The position numbers were made by a program, and so were the translations under genes. From a virus, in the IMG/VR virus record IMGVR_UViG_3300035698_022672, positions 1 through 34,425 of that record: a stretch of DNA of 34,425 nucleotides; one strand, written 5' to 3'. Shown here piece by piece: positions 1 through 8,696 of this stretch. Below the pieces are notes generated by a model that did not search any database, was not told the origin of the DNA, and saw only the letters and a program-made list of their open reading frames with translations. The stretch's first letter is position 1; every line of letters begins with the position of its first letter.

Positions 1-311
1 GCCTCATCTCCATTAGACATACGAGATGCATAAACTCTATTAGCAATCATCTCTGGTTTTCTAGCATAATGTGTTGCTAGGTCTTCATTTATAAAGTATT
101 TTTTAAATGTACCTAAGAGTCCGGATGCCCCATAATTTAAATTCTCTGAGAATAATTTAAAGTTTCCGGTTTCGTGTGATGTTTGGGCAAAGAAGTGGGA
201 TGCTCTTATGGGAGTTAATTTGTAAAACTCCATAGCTTTTTTCATTGTACCAGGTCCAAATATTCCGTCATCAGTTGTTCCAATCTTACTCTGTAAATTT
301 TTTAAACTCAT
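1..311 (-). CDS. GH19-type endolysin with N-terminal peptidoglycan-binding domain (C-terminus outside window)
   Basis: Translation from the ATG at 311 gives 103 codons that run off the left edge. Residues 1-30 resemble a PG_binding_1 repeat (LQSKIGTTDDGIFGPGTMKKA). From about residue 38 the pattern of a GH19 chitinase/lysozyme follows: FFAQTSHETGNF with the likely catalytic Glu47, then ENLNYGASGLLGTFKKYF, then IANRVYASRMSNGDE at the edge. Enzymes of this family cut the glycan of peptidoglycan and release progeny at the end of infection. It is the last gene of the leftward transcription unit, behind a run of small membrane proteins, as in a lysis cassette. The second catalytic region lies beyond the window and cannot be checked. 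Confidence 0.87.
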   Translation of the reverse strand, partial: MSLKNLQSKIGTTDDGIFGPGTMKKAMEFYKLTPIRASHFFAQTSHETGNFKLFSENLNYGASGLLGTFKKYFINEDLATHYARKPEMIANRVYASRMSNGDE

Positions 312-359
312 ATTCTTTTATTTCCTATAAATTAAGATACTCTTTATTTTATTTCTATG

Positions 360-1133
360 TTATGAATCTAATTTAGAGAATCCATTGGGTACTACTCCTT
401 CACATATAAGTGTTGCTACAATTGGTGATACTACTGAACCTACGAATAGGCCTACTCCTGCTGGTGTTGATAATGCAGCTGTTGCGTATATTGGATTTGC
501 TTTACCTACTACATTAGTAAGTACTCTTGTTAGTAATGGTTTATCACACTTTCCGTTAACACCTGGTATTAAGAATATTCCATCAGCTAACAATTTACCA
601 ATTACGGTTGATACTGTCATCATTGCTGCTTTTTGTCCTACTGTTGCCATTGCCGCTAACATAGTTGCACTAATTGTAGTTGATGTTACAGTACCGGGGT
701 CAGCGGGTGCGGGTTTTGGTGTGAAGTACATAACACATCCCGTTGTTAGTGCCATATTCAACCCAATGTAACAAGCATTTTCATCTAACCAATCAATAGC
801 AGCCGTTACTCCTTCTTCAACTACTTCCAATCCTTCTTTAGAAAATTCAATTGCCTGTGCACTACCTTCTTTCCATACCGTAGACGTCACATCAATACCT
901 TGTTTTGCCGCTTCAGTTGTGTTCTTAGCAACTACATCGGTTGTATGTGTTACTGCTTTCGTAGCATCCTTATATATGTTCTCAGTTGTTTTAACTACAC
1001 CATCAACCGCATCCTTAACTATATCAATTGGGTTAGGTATATTCGGTATTGGGTTAGGTATATTCGGTATTGGGTTAGGTATATTTGGTACTTCAATTTT
1101 TGGTACTTTAATTTTTTTTAATGGATTCTTCAT
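360..1133 (-). CDS. Hypothetical protein with PNIPNPI repeats and hydrophobic C-terminal half
   Basis: The 257-residue product is not a family I recognise. Residues 1-14 are basic and are followed by three tandem PNIPNPI units. Next comes an amphipathic Thr/Val/Lys-rich stretch (about 40-110) that could be helical. The second half is Gly/Ala/Val-rich with several hydrophobic segments (about 120-140, 155-175, 205-245) and four cysteines. It sits between the endolysin and a small two-helix membrane protein, so a role at the envelope, or a product delivered to the host, is possible. The proline-rich repeat could act as a spacer. No enzyme motif is visible and no function is assigned. The start at 1133 lies 5 bases after the upstream stop. 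Confidence 0.7.
   Translation of the reverse strand: MKNPLKKIKVPKIEVPNIPNPIPNIPNPIPNIPNPIDIVKDAVDGVVKTTENIYKDATKAVTHTTDVVAKNTTEAAKQGIDVTSTVWKEGSAQAIEFSKEGLEVVEEGVTAAIDWLDENACYIGLNMALTTGCVMYFTPKPAPADPGTVTSTTISATMLAAMATVGQKAAMMTVSTVIGKLLADGIFLIPGVNGKCDKPLLTRVLTNVVGKANPIYATAALSTPAGVGLFVGSVVSPIVATLICEGVVPNGFSKLDS
1027..1089 (-). repeat. Three tandem 21-bp repeats encoding PNIPNPI
   Basis: Three head-to-tail 21-base units occupy 1027-1047, 1048-1068 and 1069-1089, differing by one C/T change in the third. They encode the proline-asparagine heptad near the N-terminus of the 257-residue protein. The near identity at DNA level suggests recent duplication, and the copy number may vary between related phages. 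Confidence 0.9.
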
Positions 1134-1138
1134 AATTG

Positions 1139-1342
1139 TTATTTATTTCTTTTATTACTGTTCATACCGAAATAAGTACCTACTATGGCTACTAATCCTG
1201 TAATAGTTACTTGTAAAAGATGTATTATGTTTTCGTCTATAGGTCTACTATCTTCTAATGCAATGTAGAAATCTCCTATTACTATAAGTAATAAAAGTAG
1301 CATTATTCCTGTAACTAATATTAATACAACTCTTTCTTTCAT
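1139..1342 (-). CDS. Small two-helix membrane protein, holin-like
   Basis: The 67-residue product starts with a short basic segment (MKER). It has a very hydrophobic helix at about residues 5-25, a charged loop (ALEDSRPIDEN) and a second hydrophobic helix at about 41-60, and ends in a basic tail (NSNKRNK). Two helices with a charged loop and a positive C-terminus fit a class II holin or another small phage inner-membrane protein. It lies in the lysis region between two other predicted membrane proteins. The assignment rests on topology and position only. Confidence 0.6.
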   Translation of the reverse strand: MKERVVLILVTGIMLLLLLIVIGDFYIALEDSRPIDENIIHLLQVTITGLVAIVGTYFGMNSNKRNK

Positions 1343-1351
1343 TTTGGTACT

Positions 1352-1606
1352 TTATTCTTTTTTACCAAATATTTTACTTGCTTCTGCTATACCAAATGAT
1401 CCTAAGGTAATTATTACAAACGAATTATAAATTAATTCATTAATAACTAAATCTTTTCCAAATAATCCGGATACTATATCTGCTGATGCAAATATTACCA
1501 TTATTGCGAATGAAGAAAAACCTACAATAGTTTTTTCATTGAGGTCATTACTATCTTTAAATATGTCTTTAAAAGCCACCCATTTAAGTTTTAATTTGTT
1601 TAACAT
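1352..1606 (-). CDS. Small membrane protein of the lysis region
   Basis: The 84-residue product has a charged N-terminal segment (residues 1-25, with KLKLKWVAFKDIFKDSNDLNEK). Two hydrophobic helices follow at about 28-48 and 55-74, and the tail is basic (ASKIFGKKE). I do not recognise a family. It is 9 bases from the next small membrane gene and may be part of the same lysis unit, either as an alternative holin or as an antiholin. No functional residue can be named. Confidence 0.6.
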   Translation of the reverse strand: MLNKLKLKWVAFKDIFKDSNDLNEKTIVGFSSFAIMVIFASADIVSGLFGKDLVINELIYNSFVIITLGSFGIAEASKIFGKKE

Positions 1607-1645
1607 AATATAACGTATTTAAGCAACTTATTTATTTTTATTTTC

Positions 1646-2068
1646 TTATTCCCTTATTCCCTTATGTTTGTCGAGTTTATCTAGAATGATATTTAATAAC
1701 TCGTTTTTAATAAGTCCGGCCATTGAGGCGTTTTTAAGTGCTGAGATTACTTGGAATACAATAAAAGGGGCTATTATAGTTTCACTTAACCATCCTGTTC
1801 CTGCAAACCCCTTCTCTATCATTAATATAGAGGTTAATATTAGAGTCCAAGTAAATGTTGATTTAATTATCCTTAAGGCTTTGTAGGTTTTAAAACCCTC
1901 CCGTTTACACCCCGCTAACATGCCAAAAATCCCATCTATTAAAACTACTGCTACTACTGCTATATACTGCTCTGTGTTCGTGGTTGTTAGATCCATAAAG
2001 TAGGATATAATGAACCCGAATCCTAGAGATCCAGCTAAAATTATCTTCATATTTAAATTGTATGTCAT
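1646..2068 (-). CDS. Holin candidate, phage holin 4 family-like
   Basis: The 140-residue protein has hydrophobic helices at about residues 8-27, 35-54 and 72-90. It also carries the layout typical of the Phage_holin_4 family: a VLIDGIFGMLAG turn, a basic KREGFKTYKALRIIKS segment, then a further hydrophobic stretch running into a charged C-terminal helix (LDKLDKHKGIRE). Holins of this type permeabilise the inner membrane so that the endolysin reaches the wall. An alternative start at Met7 is possible. It is the first gene after the hairpin at 2117-2140, so the lysis genes may be expressed separately from the nrd genes. Family membership is judged by eye. Confidence 0.6.
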   Translation of the reverse strand: MTYNLNMKIILAGSLGFGFIISYFMDLTTTNTEQYIAVVAVVLIDGIFGMLAGCKREGFKTYKALRIIKSTFTWTLILTSILMIEKGFAGTGWLSETIIAPFIVFQVISALKNASMAGLIKNELLNIILDKLDKHKGIRE

Positions 2069-2116
2069 GATGGGTTATTGAATATAATAACAACGCGTCT
2101 AACCATACATATAGAG

Positions 2117-2140
2117 AAGGGGGTGCTAATGCACCCCCTT
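2117..2140 (-). terminator. Perfect 10-bp hairpin between nrd-side gene and lysis genes
   Basis: AAGGGGGTGC and GCACCCCCTT form a perfect 10-bp inverted repeat around a TAAT loop. It lies 27 bases beyond the stop of the 82-residue gene and 48 bases before the holin candidate. The minus-strand sequence after the stem is not T-rich, so termination there may be partial. The other strand has a short T run (CTTTTG). It could also be an RNA-processing or stability element. Confidence 0.65.
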
Positions 2141-2166
2141 TTGTATAAAAAATAATAATTTTTTTG

Positions 2167-2415
2167 TTATTTTACTAAGCCTCTTACCCAATTTTTGAAT
2201 AAGTCCCAATTACGCGTTGCAAATACACCAAATGCTATGCCTGCGTAAAGTTTGAAACCTAGTGGTAAAAGAACTAATCCTATAATTAATCCTAAAAACC
2301 CTTCTATTCCATTACCTACTATCCATTTTTTTACAGAGTTAAAGATTCTTTTAAGAAATCCAACTTTTTCAACTGGTACGGGTGATGGTTTAACTGTTTT
2401 TTTTCTGTTTGCCAT
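2167..2415 (-). CDS. Small membrane protein, unknown function
   Basis: The 82-residue product has a basic, proline-containing N-terminus (MANRKKTVKPSPVPVEK). An amphipathic basic helix follows (FLKRIFNSVKKWI), then a glycine-rich hydrophobic segment at about residues 38-65, and a Trp/Lys-containing tail. It lies just downstream of nrdA and just upstream of the hairpin at 2117-2140, so it appears to be the last gene of the replication unit. The composition suggests an inner-membrane protein. I do not recognise a family. Confidence 0.6.
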   Translation of the reverse strand: MANRKKTVKPSPVPVEKVGFLKRIFNSVKKWIVGNGIEGFLGLIIGLVLLPLGFKLYAGIAFGVFATRNWDLFKNWVRGLVK

Positions 2416-2459
2416 AATAATTTTAGTTTAAATGTTTATTATACATATGAAAGGAACCA

Positions 2460-4175
2460 TTATCCTTCACAGCTTATACAATCAGCCATTCTTGAACCTA
2501 AATCTCCTTTAATTACGCTGTCGGTTCTTAGGTAATATAGCGTTTTAATCCCCAACTTCCATGCCTCAAGGTGAACTTGATTTATCCATTTAGGAGAGTC
2601 ATTTACATCAAAAGATAAATTTAAAGATTGAGTTTGGTCAATATAACGTTGTCTAATTGCCGCTTGACGTACTAGTTCTAACTGGTTAATCTCGGGGAAG
2701 GTAAGAAATAATTCTTTTTCTTCTGGTGTTAAAACGTTGTCAGGTAGACCTTGTGCTGATCCATCTTCAATTAACATTTGATCCCACCATTTATCCTTAT
2801 CTTCTCCTTTAGATTCTAAAATTTCTTGTAATACTTTGTTTTTTCTAATAAAAGTTCCTTTTGCTCCATTGAATGTATAAATGTTAGCCGGTAAGGGCTC
2901 AATACCCGCACTAATACCACCACATATAACTGAATTTGAAACTGTTGGTGCTACTGCTAGAACATGAGTATTTCTCATACCCGTTCCTCTACACCACAAT
3001 GGTTCTCCATACTCTGCTGCTAAAGCCATTGAAGCCTTGTCAGCTTTTCCTCTAATATCTGAAAATATGTTGTGAGTGTGTGCTGTTGATGCTATTGAAT
3101 TAAAAGGTAATCCTTTTTGTTGTAAAAATGAATGCCAACCCATTACACCTAAACCTAAAGCACGTCCTTTACGGGCATGGTTATATGTTCTTTGTAATGA
3201 GTCTTTTCCTGCTGATTTATCAATAAATTCTTGCATAACACCATCTAGGAACCAAGTTGCTAATTCTACTGCGTCTGTATCTTTCCATTCGTCGTATTTT
3301 GCTAAATTCATAGAAGATAAACAACAAATAAATGAATGTTCCTCATCTGTAAATAAAGTTATCTCAGAACAAATATTAGTCATAGATACTTTTAAATTAT
3401 TTAATCTATAGGCGATAGGGTTATCTTTGTTAACATTATCTCTATACATTATGTAGGGTTCTCCAGTCTCCATTCTAGATTTTAACACAGTAGCCCATTT
3501 ATTCATAGATTCTTGGTCTCTTGCTTCTAATTTTCTCATGAATGAATCCCCTACAACAACACATTGGTGTAAGTTTAAACATTGTCTATTAGGATCACCC
3601 TTAGGTCTACGAATTTGTAAAAACTCATCAATATCTCCATGTTCAATATCCAAATTTACTGAAGCTGCTCCTCTACGAACATTCCCCTGATTTGTTGCTA
3701 TGATTGATGAGTCAAATATTTTAGCCCATGGTACTACTCCTTCACTTTTACCATTTCCTGTAATTTCATATCCGCGTTCTCTAATGCGGGATAACGAAAT
3801 ACCTACACCCCCACCGGACGCGGTGAGTTTCATTAGTTCCGCGTTAGTTAAACCGATTCCACGTATTGAATCAGGTGTATCTACACCAAAACACGAAATT
3901 GGTAAGCCTCTATCAGTTCCCATGTTTGATAAAACAGGTGATGCTAAGCCTAACCACCCATTCCACATTATTTTGAAGAATTTACTAGCTAGCTCAGGTT
4001 TTTTAAGTCTTGAGGCCGCGGCATTTGATACTCTTCGGTAGGCTGTTCTTACTGTTTCTCCGGGTAGTAAATATCCTTTGCTAATTGTAGCTAGTGATAT
4101 TTCATCCATAAAGTCAGGGTAATCTTTTCCTTTTACCCATTGGTTATAATCTATTTGTAGTGCGTTATTTTCCAT
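2460..4175 (-). CDS. nrdA: Class I ribonucleoside-diphosphate reductase, large subunit
   Basis: The enzyme reduces ribonucleotides to deoxyribonucleotides for phage DNA synthesis, together with NrdB encoded just upstream. All expected residues are visible in the 571-residue product. Cys95 (PISCFG) and Cys284 (ICCLSS) are the redox pair. Asn267, Cys269 and Glu271 (NICSEI) form the active site. Tyr547-Tyr548 (LYYLRT) are the radical-transfer tyrosines. The C-terminal Cys566/Cys569 (CISCEG) is the shuttle pair. The protein is clearly shorter than cellular NrdA (about 760 residues) and begins directly in the core, with no N-terminal ATP-cone. dATP feedback inhibition at the usual site is therefore probably absent. 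The gene starts 4 bases after the nrdB stop. Confidence 0.96.
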   Translation of the reverse strand: MENNALQIDYNQWVKGKDYPDFMDEISLATISKGYLLPGETVRTAYRRVSNAAASRLKKPELASKFFKIMWNGWLGLASPVLSNMGTDRGLPISCFGVDTPDSIRGIGLTNAELMKLTASGGGVGISLSRIRERGYEITGNGKSEGVVPWAKIFDSSIIATNQGNVRRGAASVNLDIEHGDIDEFLQIRRPKGDPNRQCLNLHQCVVVGDSFMRKLEARDQESMNKWATVLKSRMETGEPYIMYRDNVNKDNPIAYRLNNLKVSMTNICSEITLFTDEEHSFICCLSSMNLAKYDEWKDTDAVELATWFLDGVMQEFIDKSAGKDSLQRTYNHARKGRALGLGVMGWHSFLQQKGLPFNSIASTAHTHNIFSDIRGKADKASMALAAEYGEPLWCRGTGMRNTHVLAVAPTVSNSVICGGISAGIEPLPANIYTFNGAKGTFIRKNKVLQEILESKGEDKDKWWDQMLIEDGSAQGLPDNVLTPEEKELFLTFPEINQLELVRQAAIRQRYIDQTQSLNLSFDVNDSPKWINQVHLEAWKLGIKTLYYLRTDSVIKGDLGSRMADCISCEG

Positions 4176-4179
4176 ATTT

Positions 4180-5166
4180 TTAAAATATACTATTTGCGTC
4201 CCAATTTTGTACTCCTTTTGAGTAATTAGTCACCCTTACGGCGAAGAAATCGGAGTGCTGTTTCCCTGCAGATAAACTATCAAACCATTTCATTCTTTTT
4301 ACTGCGTCTTTATCAATACCATTTACTACAGGTCCGTATCCTAAATCCCCCATTTTAGTGTTTACTCTATGTTTAATAAAAGAAATTAAATCATATTTTG
4401 GACACCCCTCTAAATCACCCATTTCATATACTTTATCAATAAAATCTAATTCTAATTTTAAAGACAATAATGCTGCTTCTTCGATATCTGCTTTTAATTC
4501 GGGTGTATTAAATTCAGGGTGTTCTTGTAATAAAGTTCTAAATAACCAACACCCCGCATCCGAATGTAATGACTCATCTCTAATACTCCACTCTACTATT
4601 TGTCCTACTCCTTTAAGTTTATTATCTAATTTAAAAGATAACAAAATAGCAAATGATGAAAATAAATTAACTCCCTCAGTAAAGGCAGAAAATATTGCTA
4701 AGGATTTAGCTCTTTCATGCCAGTCAGGTTCCCCATCATGTGAATCTCTAACTTTAGTTAAAGCGTCTATTTTAGCCATTGTTGCCTCGTCTTCTAAAAA
4801 CTCACTAAAATCATCTAAACCTAACTCTTCATTTAACAAAGAATAGGCCTCGGCGTGGATGGTTTCAAATGCAGCAAAAGTAACAGCCATCATAATTACT
4901 TCAGGTTTTCTAAACCATTTAGTAACTAAGGTGGACCAATAATCATTTACTAATGTTTCAGTTTGTGCAAAACCCTTTAAGATAGTACCAATTATATTTT
5001 TTTCAGTTTCTGAGAGGTTTTGTTTCCAGTCATTAACATCGGACATCATAGGTACTTCGGTGTGTAACCAGTGGGCTTGTTGTTGTTTTAACCAGTAATC
5101 GTAAGCTTCTGGGTATTCGAACGGTTTATAAACTATACGTTCTTTTAATAGTGAGGATTTTGCCAT
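4180..5166 (-). CDS. nrdB: Class I ribonucleotide reductase, small (radical-generating) subunit
   Basis: The 328-residue protein is a ferritin-like diiron protein that makes the tyrosyl radical used by NrdA. Visible ligands are Glu37 (probable first carboxylate, HWLHTEVPM), Glu101 and His104 (FETIHAEAY), Glu164 (FTEGVNLF), and Glu198 and His201 (RDESLHSDAG). The radical Tyr108 is kept four residues after His104, which argues for a normal tyrosyl-radical enzyme rather than a Tyr-lacking subclass. The C-terminus (NWDANSIF) would be the tail that docks onto NrdA. It lies between the helicase gene (15-base gap) and nrdA (4-base gap), so the two subunits should be co-translated. Confidence 0.96.
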   Translation of the reverse strand: MAKSSLLKERIVYKPFEYPEAYDYWLKQQQAHWLHTEVPMMSDVNDWKQNLSETEKNIIGTILKGFAQTETLVNDYWSTLVTKWFRKPEVIMMAVTFAAFETIHAEAYSLLNEELGLDDFSEFLEDEATMAKIDALTKVRDSHDGEPDWHERAKSLAIFSAFTEGVNLFSSFAILLSFKLDNKLKGVGQIVEWSIRDESLHSDAGCWLFRTLLQEHPEFNTPELKADIEEAALLSLKLELDFIDKVYEMGDLEGCPKYDLISFIKHRVNTKMGDLGYGPVVNGIDKDAVKRMKWFDSLSAGKQHSDFFAVRVTNYSKGVQNWDANSIF

Positions 5167-5181
5167 TTATTATTTTTAATG

Positions 5182-6555
5182 TTAAGGATTTAATTCAAAA
5201 AATTTCTTACGTAATAATTGTTTATCAAAAGTATCAACGTCAGTATCAAACTTATTAGAGCGAGGTTGTAAAGCGGAGGCATCAGGTTCATTCCCCTCAA
5301 TGTATTCATCTTTTACAATAAAGTGACCTGTAGAGGTATCTGCTTCTAAACCAAATGTAATTCCATCCATACCATATCTGTTTTTCATTAAGTGAAACCT
5401 ACCGGTGTTATTAACTTTGTCTTCTTTTTTACGAGAAAGAGACATACAAAAATCTGTGATCATAATCTTATCATATGACCCTGCAGCTTTATCTCCTTGA
5501 ATAACATTGTCTTGTGCACCAGCACGATTTACTTGTGAGACTGACCAAATTGGTATGTTAAGTTGTCTAGCTAATCCTTTTGTGCTAATATAAATATCAT
5601 CAATTTCATCTTTTCGTTCACGATTTGTTTTTCTTGATGAAAGTAAGTCTACATAATCAATAATAACCATATCAGGTTTAACCCCCATACTAGTACTCTT
5701 TGCAATATGTGATTCAATAGTGGACACTGATGCGCGTCCAGTTGGGTATTCTTTAATAATTAACTTCCCGGGTAATTGGGGTATCATATCCTCAACTTTA
5801 TCTCTATGAGAATCGATTTTATTAACCGGTATTTTAGTGAAGAAGGCATCGTATCTTTTACCAACATATTCTTCTCCTAATTCTAAAGTATAATGTAAAA
5901 CATTATATCCCATTTTTACGGCATGTCCTCCTATAGCAACTAAAGACCAAGATTTACCACCTCCGGGATTACCAAATATAAGACCAAAATCTCCATTTCC
6001 TAATCCACCTTGTAATAAAACATTAATTTTATCCCAAGGAGTTGGTACTGTTTCTCTTGAATTTTCTCTATAACGGGATTCAATATCTTTAACATATTCA
6101 TGTCCTATATTTTTATCTTGTCCTGCTTTAAGGGCATTATCAACAATAAATCTAATCCCATCAAAATCGCCTGCTTTCAATAAGTCCACAGACGACATTA
6201 ACGCCTTCTTCAATTGTTGGTTTTTACAAAAATTTGTAAATTCTTCTTGTACATATTCTAAATCATCGTCTGAGGTAACATATGCTAATTTTAATTGTTC
6301 TTTTATAGAAATTTGTAATACTTCATTATCTACTTTTTGTAGTTCTACTTTTAATATATCTAGTGATGGAGTTGTATGGTATTTATCATAATAATTTAAT
6401 ATCTCCTTAATAGCCCACTTAATCGCAGAATTATCGAAATATTCTTCTGATATTATATCATGAATATTTACTAAAAATTCTTTATGTGTTAATAAAGAGG
6501 ATAAAACCTTTATTTGGAAACCTTGCCCATAACTTTGTAACGAATTTAGTGTCAT
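5182..6555 (-). CDS. Replicative DNA helicase, DnaB/T4 gp41-like
   Basis: The 457-residue protein is a hexameric 5'-3' helicase of the RecA-fold SF4 family and should unwind the phage replication fork. The N-terminal domain (about 1-140) is helical and DnaB-like. Walker A is GNPGGGKS at 195-202 with Lys201. Walker B is MVIIDYVDLL ending near Asp300. The SVSQVNRAG motif is at about 338-346, and the KNRYG segment at 391-395 carries the likely arginine finger. The gene is part of the block exonuclease-helicase-nrdB-nrdA with gaps under 20 bases. No primase domain is fused to it, and no primase gene is recognisable in the window, so priming must be supplied elsewhere. Confidence 0.93.
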   Translation of the reverse strand: MTLNSLQSYGQGFQIKVLSSLLTHKEFLVNIHDIISEEYFDNSAIKWAIKEILNYYDKYHTTPSLDILKVELQKVDNEVLQISIKEQLKLAYVTSDDDLEYVQEEFTNFCKNQQLKKALMSSVDLLKAGDFDGIRFIVDNALKAGQDKNIGHEYVKDIESRYRENSRETVPTPWDKINVLLQGGLGNGDFGLIFGNPGGGKSWSLVAIGGHAVKMGYNVLHYTLELGEEYVGKRYDAFFTKIPVNKIDSHRDKVEDMIPQLPGKLIIKEYPTGRASVSTIESHIAKSTSMGVKPDMVIIDYVDLLSSRKTNRERKDEIDDIYISTKGLARQLNIPIWSVSQVNRAGAQDNVIQGDKAAGSYDKIMITDFCMSLSRKKEDKVNNTGRFHLMKNRYGMDGITFGLEADTSTGHFIVKDEYIEGNEPDASALQPRSNKFDTDVDTFDKQLLRKKFFELNP

Positions 6556-6573
6556 CTACAACCTTTTTAATTT

Positions 6574-7614
6574 TTATTTTTTATATGTTGGGAATAAAGC
6601 AAATATATCTTTTAACCAAGTTTCTAAATTCCTTATCATTCCCCCTAATTTATCTTCATTATAGAATGAAACAAACATTTCAGGATTAAAATCATTTAAT
6701 TCCTCATCTATTAAGTTAATAACGTGCTCAATTCCTTTTTCATCAATCATCGGATTACTTAAATCCATAACCTTATAATTAGTTTCTATTCTTTCACGAT
6801 CCTGAATTATACGTGAATATACGATATGTTCCTTGAATTTCCTAGCACAAATGTCGAAAATGTCTTCTAAGGTTAAAGGAGTTGTTATTAACTCTGGGAA
6901 TTTTTTAAATATACCCTTTGCTCCTAAACCTTTAATACCCTTGATATTATCTGAACTATCTCCTAATAACGCCTTATGTAAAATGAAATTTGATGGTAAT
7001 AAACCTATCTTTTCTTCTATAACTTTTGGAGTGTAGTATTCTTTCTCCATTGGTCTATATACAATGATTTTGTCTGTTACCAGTTGTAGAAAATCCTTAT
7101 CACTAGATACTATAAAACAGGTTGAATTATGTTTTTCTACAAGTTTTTCACATAATACCGCTATAATATCATCGGCCTCAACCTTACTAAGTGTAGTGGT
7201 TTTAATTGGTAGTAGTTTTAAATATTGGATAATTCTTACAATTTGGTCTATTTTGGAATCATGTTCTTCCTCTAAATTATCAAATGCCTCCCAATTCGTA
7301 ATTCTTTGAATATTTCTTGTTCCTTTGTACTCGGAGAGCAGGTTCTTGCGATTTACGGTAGAACCTGGTCCGTCGAATACAACATAAACAGAAGTTGGAT
7401 TTGTTTGTCTAATCATAGCACCCAAAGAGCGAAAAAAACCACCTAACCCTCCAATATGAACACCATCGGGATTTACCATATTCATCATGGCAAAATTCCT
7501 AAAAAATAGATTTAAACCATCTAATATTAGTACCCTATCATGCCTGTTTGGAGTAGGTACTTCCTGGTCTTCTTGGATGTCATCCAAGAGACTAAATAAC
7601 TCTTTGTTTTTCAT
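6574..7614 (-). CDS. 5'-3' exonuclease / RNase H-like flap nuclease
   Basis: The 346-residue product has the PIN-like nuclease fold plus helix-3-turn-helix of T4 RNase H and FEN-type nucleases, which remove RNA primers and 5' flaps. Metal-binding acidic residues are visible at Asp32 (LILDGLN), Asp81 (VVFDGPG), Glu146/Asp148/Asp149 (KVEADDI) and Asp172/Asp174 (SSDKDF). Asp219/Asp222 follow (LGDSSDN), and then the Gly-rich DNA-binding turn IKGIKGLGAKG at about 224-234. About 25 acidic and polar residues precede the domain. It is encoded between uvsX and the helicase in the replication block, which supports a role in lagging-strand maturation. Confidence 0.92.
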   Translation of the reverse strand: MKNKELFSLLDDIQEDQEVPTPNRHDRVLILDGLNLFFRNFAMMNMVNPDGVHIGGLGGFFRSLGAMIRQTNPTSVYVVFDGPGSTVNRKNLLSEYKGTRNIQRITNWEAFDNLEEEHDSKIDQIVRIIQYLKLLPIKTTTLSKVEADDIIAVLCEKLVEKHNSTCFIVSSDKDFLQLVTDKIIVYRPMEKEYYTPKVIEEKIGLLPSNFILHKALLGDSSDNIKGIKGLGAKGIFKKFPELITTPLTLEDIFDICARKFKEHIVYSRIIQDRERIETNYKVMDLSNPMIDEKGIEHVINLIDEELNDFNPEMFVSFYNEDKLGGMIRNLETWLKDIFALFPTYKK

Positions 7615-7622
7615 GTTTTTGT

Positions 7623-8696
7623 TTATAAGTCCTCTACGTCGTAAAGTACGGGTGATACATCTTCTTCATCTTCAACAATCGTAAATTTACCACCTCCTAA
7701 GATTTTAGCCCACTCTTCAGAATGGTCTTTCTTATATTGGTTTTTATCCTTGTCAGAATCCTCAATAAAACCGTGAGTTGTCATAACAATTTTACCTCTT
7801 GATTGAATACCATTAACGTGATTTTTATCAATTTGTAAATTAGTACGTTTACCCCATTCTACTTGCTTACCACCTTTAATTGCTTTAATTTTGGAAGTTC
7901 CAGCATTAGAAACATTACCAAATGTAACTACAAATGTTGCATCATACCACATAGCCATCCCACCTTTATTCATCATCTTTGGTTGCCCCATTGGTGATTC
8001 TGCTTTGGCGGTCCATACTTTGTTAATTGCAATTAGGGTATTGGTAAAGGGTGATGATTCTTTACGAGACATTACAATACTTTGGTTAACGGTGTTACCA
8101 AATTGGGTTGACATTGCTCCAGCATTCCATTCGTTGTTATTTTTTAATTTTTCAACTGACATAGCACAAGGAATAGAACCAATTGAATCCCAAAAGAAAG
8201 CTAAATCGTAAGGTAAATTACCGCTTTTTTGTTCATTCTGTAGGTCCATAATGAAGGCTGCTACGTCTTCTATAGTGTGTACTGTTTCTCTATCTACATA
8301 AATAAAGTTACCGTCATAATCTATAACTTCACCGTCTTCATCCTTAATTAGATTAACTTGTAACCCCATTTGGGCTGCATGTTCCCAGTTCCATTTCATC
8401 TCAGTGATAATGAAAACAGGCAGTATACCCATTTTTTGGGCATTGACTGCTGCTTCGAGTAGGGCGGTTGTTTTCCCTGTATCTGAATGTCCTCTAAGTA
8501 AGGTGATGTGCCCCATTGGTATACCAGGTACTCCAGCAATTTCTTGAAATGCTGGTGATAAGGGTATCCACTTTTGTTCCTTAAATTTGACGTTTTTATC
8601 TAAACCCTTAGAGGATTTAAATTTATTAAGGTCAAATTTGCTCTTGATCTCGGCAGACACTGCTGCCGAGAGAGACTTTGGGGTTTTCTTTGCCAT
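7623..8696 (-). CDS. uvsX: UvsX/RecA-like recombinase
   Basis: The 357-residue product should form filaments on single-stranded DNA and catalyse strand exchange for recombination-dependent replication and repair. Walker A is GHSDTGKT (69-76, Lys75). The catalytic Glu is likely in IITEMKW near residue 99. Walker B is YDLAFFWDSIG with Asp170. A loop region follows at MSTQFGNTVNQS, then LIAINKVW. The C-terminus is acidic (EDEEDVSPVLYDVEDL), as in other RecA-like recombinases, where it tunes DNA and SSB interaction. The gene lies 2 bases downstream of the gp32-like SSB gene, its usual functional partner. Confidence 0.92.
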   Translation of the reverse strand: MAKKTPKSLSAAVSAEIKSKFDLNKFKSSKGLDKNVKFKEQKWIPLSPAFQEIAGVPGIPMGHITLLRGHSDTGKTTALLEAAVNAQKMGILPVFIITEMKWNWEHAAQMGLQVNLIKDEDGEVIDYDGNFIYVDRETVHTIEDVAAFIMDLQNEQKSGNLPYDLAFFWDSIGSIPCAMSVEKLKNNNEWNAGAMSTQFGNTVNQSIVMSRKESSPFTNTLIAINKVWTAKAESPMGQPKMMNKGGMAMWYDATFVVTFGNVSNAGTSKIKAIKGGKQVEWGKRTNLQIDKNHVNGIQSRGKIVMTTHGFIEDSDKDKNQYKKDHSEEWAKILGGGKFTIVEDEEDVSPVLYDVEDL

